Origin: Rhodopseudomonas boonkerdii
GTDB taxonomy: Bacteria; Pseudomonadota; Alphaproteobacteria; Rhizobiales; Xanthobacteraceae
Direction of reading: 5' to 3'
Length of the DNA: 64,000 nucleotides
Assembly (NCBI RefSeq): GCF_021184025.1
Contig: NZ_CP036537.1
Span: forward strand, 1,736,001 to 1,800,000
Within the stretch, counting starts at the first letter, position 1, and the number at the start of each line of letters is the position of its first letter. The notes below the pieces were generated by a model. The model did not search any database, had not been told where the DNA came from, and saw nothing but the letters and a program-made list of their open reading frames with translations. Below are positions 62,840 through 64,000 of this stretch, piece by piece. Position numbers and translations under genes: made by a program.

Positions 62840-64000
62840 ATGGCCGCTGCCGATACACAGACGGGGAAGCGTTACACCGCGCATGTGGACACCTTCGCGT
62901 GGGACAACATGCCGCCGGCCGATCAGTTGCCGGAATTCACCTTCACGCGTCCCGAATTTCATTATCCCGATCGCATTAATTGCGTGGTGCCGTTCCTCGA
63001 TCGCTGGGTCAACGAGGGGCGCGGCGATGCGATCTGCATGATCGGTCCTGACGCGAGCTACACCTACCGCCAGCTTTATGAGCTGGTGAACAAGATCAGC
63101 AACGTGCTGGTGGGCAAGCTCGGCCTCGTGCCCGGCGGCCGGGTGCTGCTGCGTTCTGCCAACAATCCGATGATGGTCGCTGCCTATCTCGCTATCATCA
63201 AGGCTGGCGGCGTCTGTGTCGCCACCATGCCGCTGCTGCGTGCGAAGGAGCTGATCTATCCGATTCAGAAGGCGAAGATCTCGATCGCGTTGTGCGATGG
63301 CAAACTGTCCGATGAACTCGACAAGGCCGTCGCCAGCGCGCCCGAAATGAGGCGTGTGGTCTATTGGGGCACCGGCAAGGATGACTCCTTGGAAGCGCTG
63401 GTCGCCGATGCGAGTCCTGAATTCAAGGCCATCGATACCGCAGCGGACGACATCTGCCTGATCGCCTTCACCTCGGGCACGACGGGCGATCCGAAAGGCA
63501 CCATGCATTTCCATCGCGACATGCTCGCGGTGTGCGACGGCTTCGCCCGCAACGTGCTGCGTGCCTCGCCGGATGATCGTTTCATCGGTTCGGCGCCGCT
63601 CGCTTTCACTTTTGGCTTCGGCGGTGTGCTGTTCCCGCTGCATATCGGCGCGTCTTTCGTCGTGCCGGAAAAATCCACGCCGGACGATCTCGCGCTTGAG
63701 ATCGCCAGGCACAAGGTCACGGTCTGCTTCACCGCGCCGACCGCCTATCGCGCCATTCTCGGCAAGATTGAGAAGTACGACCTGTCGTCGCTGCGCAAAT
63801 GCGTGTCGGCCGGCGAGACGTTGCCGAAAGGCACCTTCGACGCCTGGTACAAGGCGACCGGCATCAAGCTGATGGACGGCATCGGCGGCACCGAGATGCT
63901 GCACATCTTCATCTGCGCCATCGAGGAAGAGATTCGCCCAGGCTCCACCGGCAAGCCGGTGCCGGGCTATGAAGCCAAGATCGTCGATGACAACGGTCAT
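62840..64000 (+). CDS. benzoate/2-aminobenzoate-CoA ligase family protein (3' end outside the window)
   Basis: 387 codons visible from the ATG at 62840 (AGGAG 6 bases upstream), open to the right edge. It activates an aromatic acid to its CoA thioester with ATP (AMP-forming). The SGTTG motif is in LIAFTSGTTGDPKGT (about 211-225). The GIGGTEMLHIFI stretch (about 350-361) is the conserved A5-type region with the adenine contact. Length, the N-terminal FHYPDRINCVVPFLDRW pattern and context favour the benzoate-CoA ligase family. Preference for benzoate, anthranilate or salicylate is not decided by sequence. Confidence 0.9.
   Translation, partial: MAAADTQTGKRYTAHVDTFAWDNMPPADQLPEFTFTRPEFHYPDRINCVVPFLDRWVNEGRGDAICMIGPDASYTYRQLYELVNKISNVLVGKLGLVPGGRVLLRSANNPMMVAAYLAIIKAGGVCVATMPLLRAKELIYPIQKAKISIALCDGKLSDELDKAVASAPEMRRVVYWGTGKDDSLEALVADASPEFKAIDTAADDICLIAFTSGTTGDPKGTMHFHRDMLAVCDGFARNVLRASPDDRFIGSAPLAFTFGFGGVLFPLHIGASFVVPEKSTPDDLALEIARHKVTVCFTAPTAYRAILGKIEKYDLSSLRKCVSAGETLPKGTFDAWYKATGIKLMDGIGGTEMLHIFICAIEEEIRPGSTGKPVPGYEAKIVDDNGH

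Noticed and set aside
62789..64000. Long antisense frame over the CoA ligase
   Set aside because: The plus-strand ligase has the SGTTG motif, an upstream ribosome site and an operator; the antisense frame has none.
1..64000. tRNA or rRNA genes
   Set aside because: No tRNA cloverleaf with a T-loop GGTTCGA-type sequence or rRNA segment was recognised by eye; a computed search would be decisive.

Overview
The window is high-GC DNA and looks like a chromosomal segment of an alphaproteobacterium of the Bradyrhizobium/Rhodopseudomonas/Afipia group (Nitrobacteraceae). The signs are a fused TreS-maltokinase, a fused transaldolase-phosphoglucose isomerase, a GGAAC-N16-CGTT (EcfG-type) promoter, a pqqABCDE operon, CoA-dependent aromatic catabolism, and many short palindromic intergenic repeats. 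The genus is inferred, not proven. I recognise no tRNA, rRNA, CRISPR array, transposase or phage gene.

Region 1 (1-16435) is alpha-glucan and trehalose metabolism. A tight minus-strand operon runs glgE, treS-mak, glgB, glgX, treZ, treY (treY runs off the left edge). It is divergent from malQ and a GH15 glucoamylase/trehalase-like gene. The intergenic region holds a good EcfG general-stress promoter for malQ. Region 2 (16886-24436) is a minus-strand hexose-phosphate and oxidative pentose phosphate cluster: tal-pgi, gnd, zwf, pgl, gntK and a HAD phosphatase.

Region 3 (24762-32740) is PQQ biosynthesis: pqqA, which is too short for ordinary ORF calling, then a terminator-like hairpin, then pqqBCDE. 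A prolyl aminopeptidase gene overlaps the end of pqqE, and a hypothetical gene follows. On the other strand lie a PQQ/sorbosone-type sugar dehydrogenase and a di-haem cytochrome c, the likely users of PQQ. Next comes an 800-base non-coding stretch with a mosaic repeat and an unusual run of consecutive hairpins (33177-33493), followed by an amidase, a glutathione peroxidase and a DUF3297 gene.

Region 4 (35732-64000) is a catabolic region for aromatic or alicyclic acids as CoA thioesters. It holds a 2-aminobenzoyl-CoA/salicylyl-CoA monooxygenase-reductase fusion, a benzoate-CoA-ligase-family enzyme (cut by the right edge), a second acyl-CoA ligase, two acyl-CoA dehydrogenases, an enoyl-CoA hydratase, an SDR, a 3-hydroxyacyl-CoA dehydrogenase, an opine-dehydrogenase-like enzyme, hydrolases (one kynurenine-formamidase-like), two flavin monooxygenases, two paralogous cupins, a NitT/TauT-type ABC transporter without a binding protein, and a complete Liv-type ABC transporter. 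A MarR-family gene and an AraC-family gene are the regulators.

The main new observation is a repeated 12-bp dyad, consensus TTKA-N4-YAAA (best form TTTAAGTCTAAA). It occurs just upstream of seven transcription units in region 4, including the marR gene itself. At several promoters it overlaps a likely -10 box. I infer a single local MarR regulon linking transport, CoA activation, ring attack and beta-oxidation.
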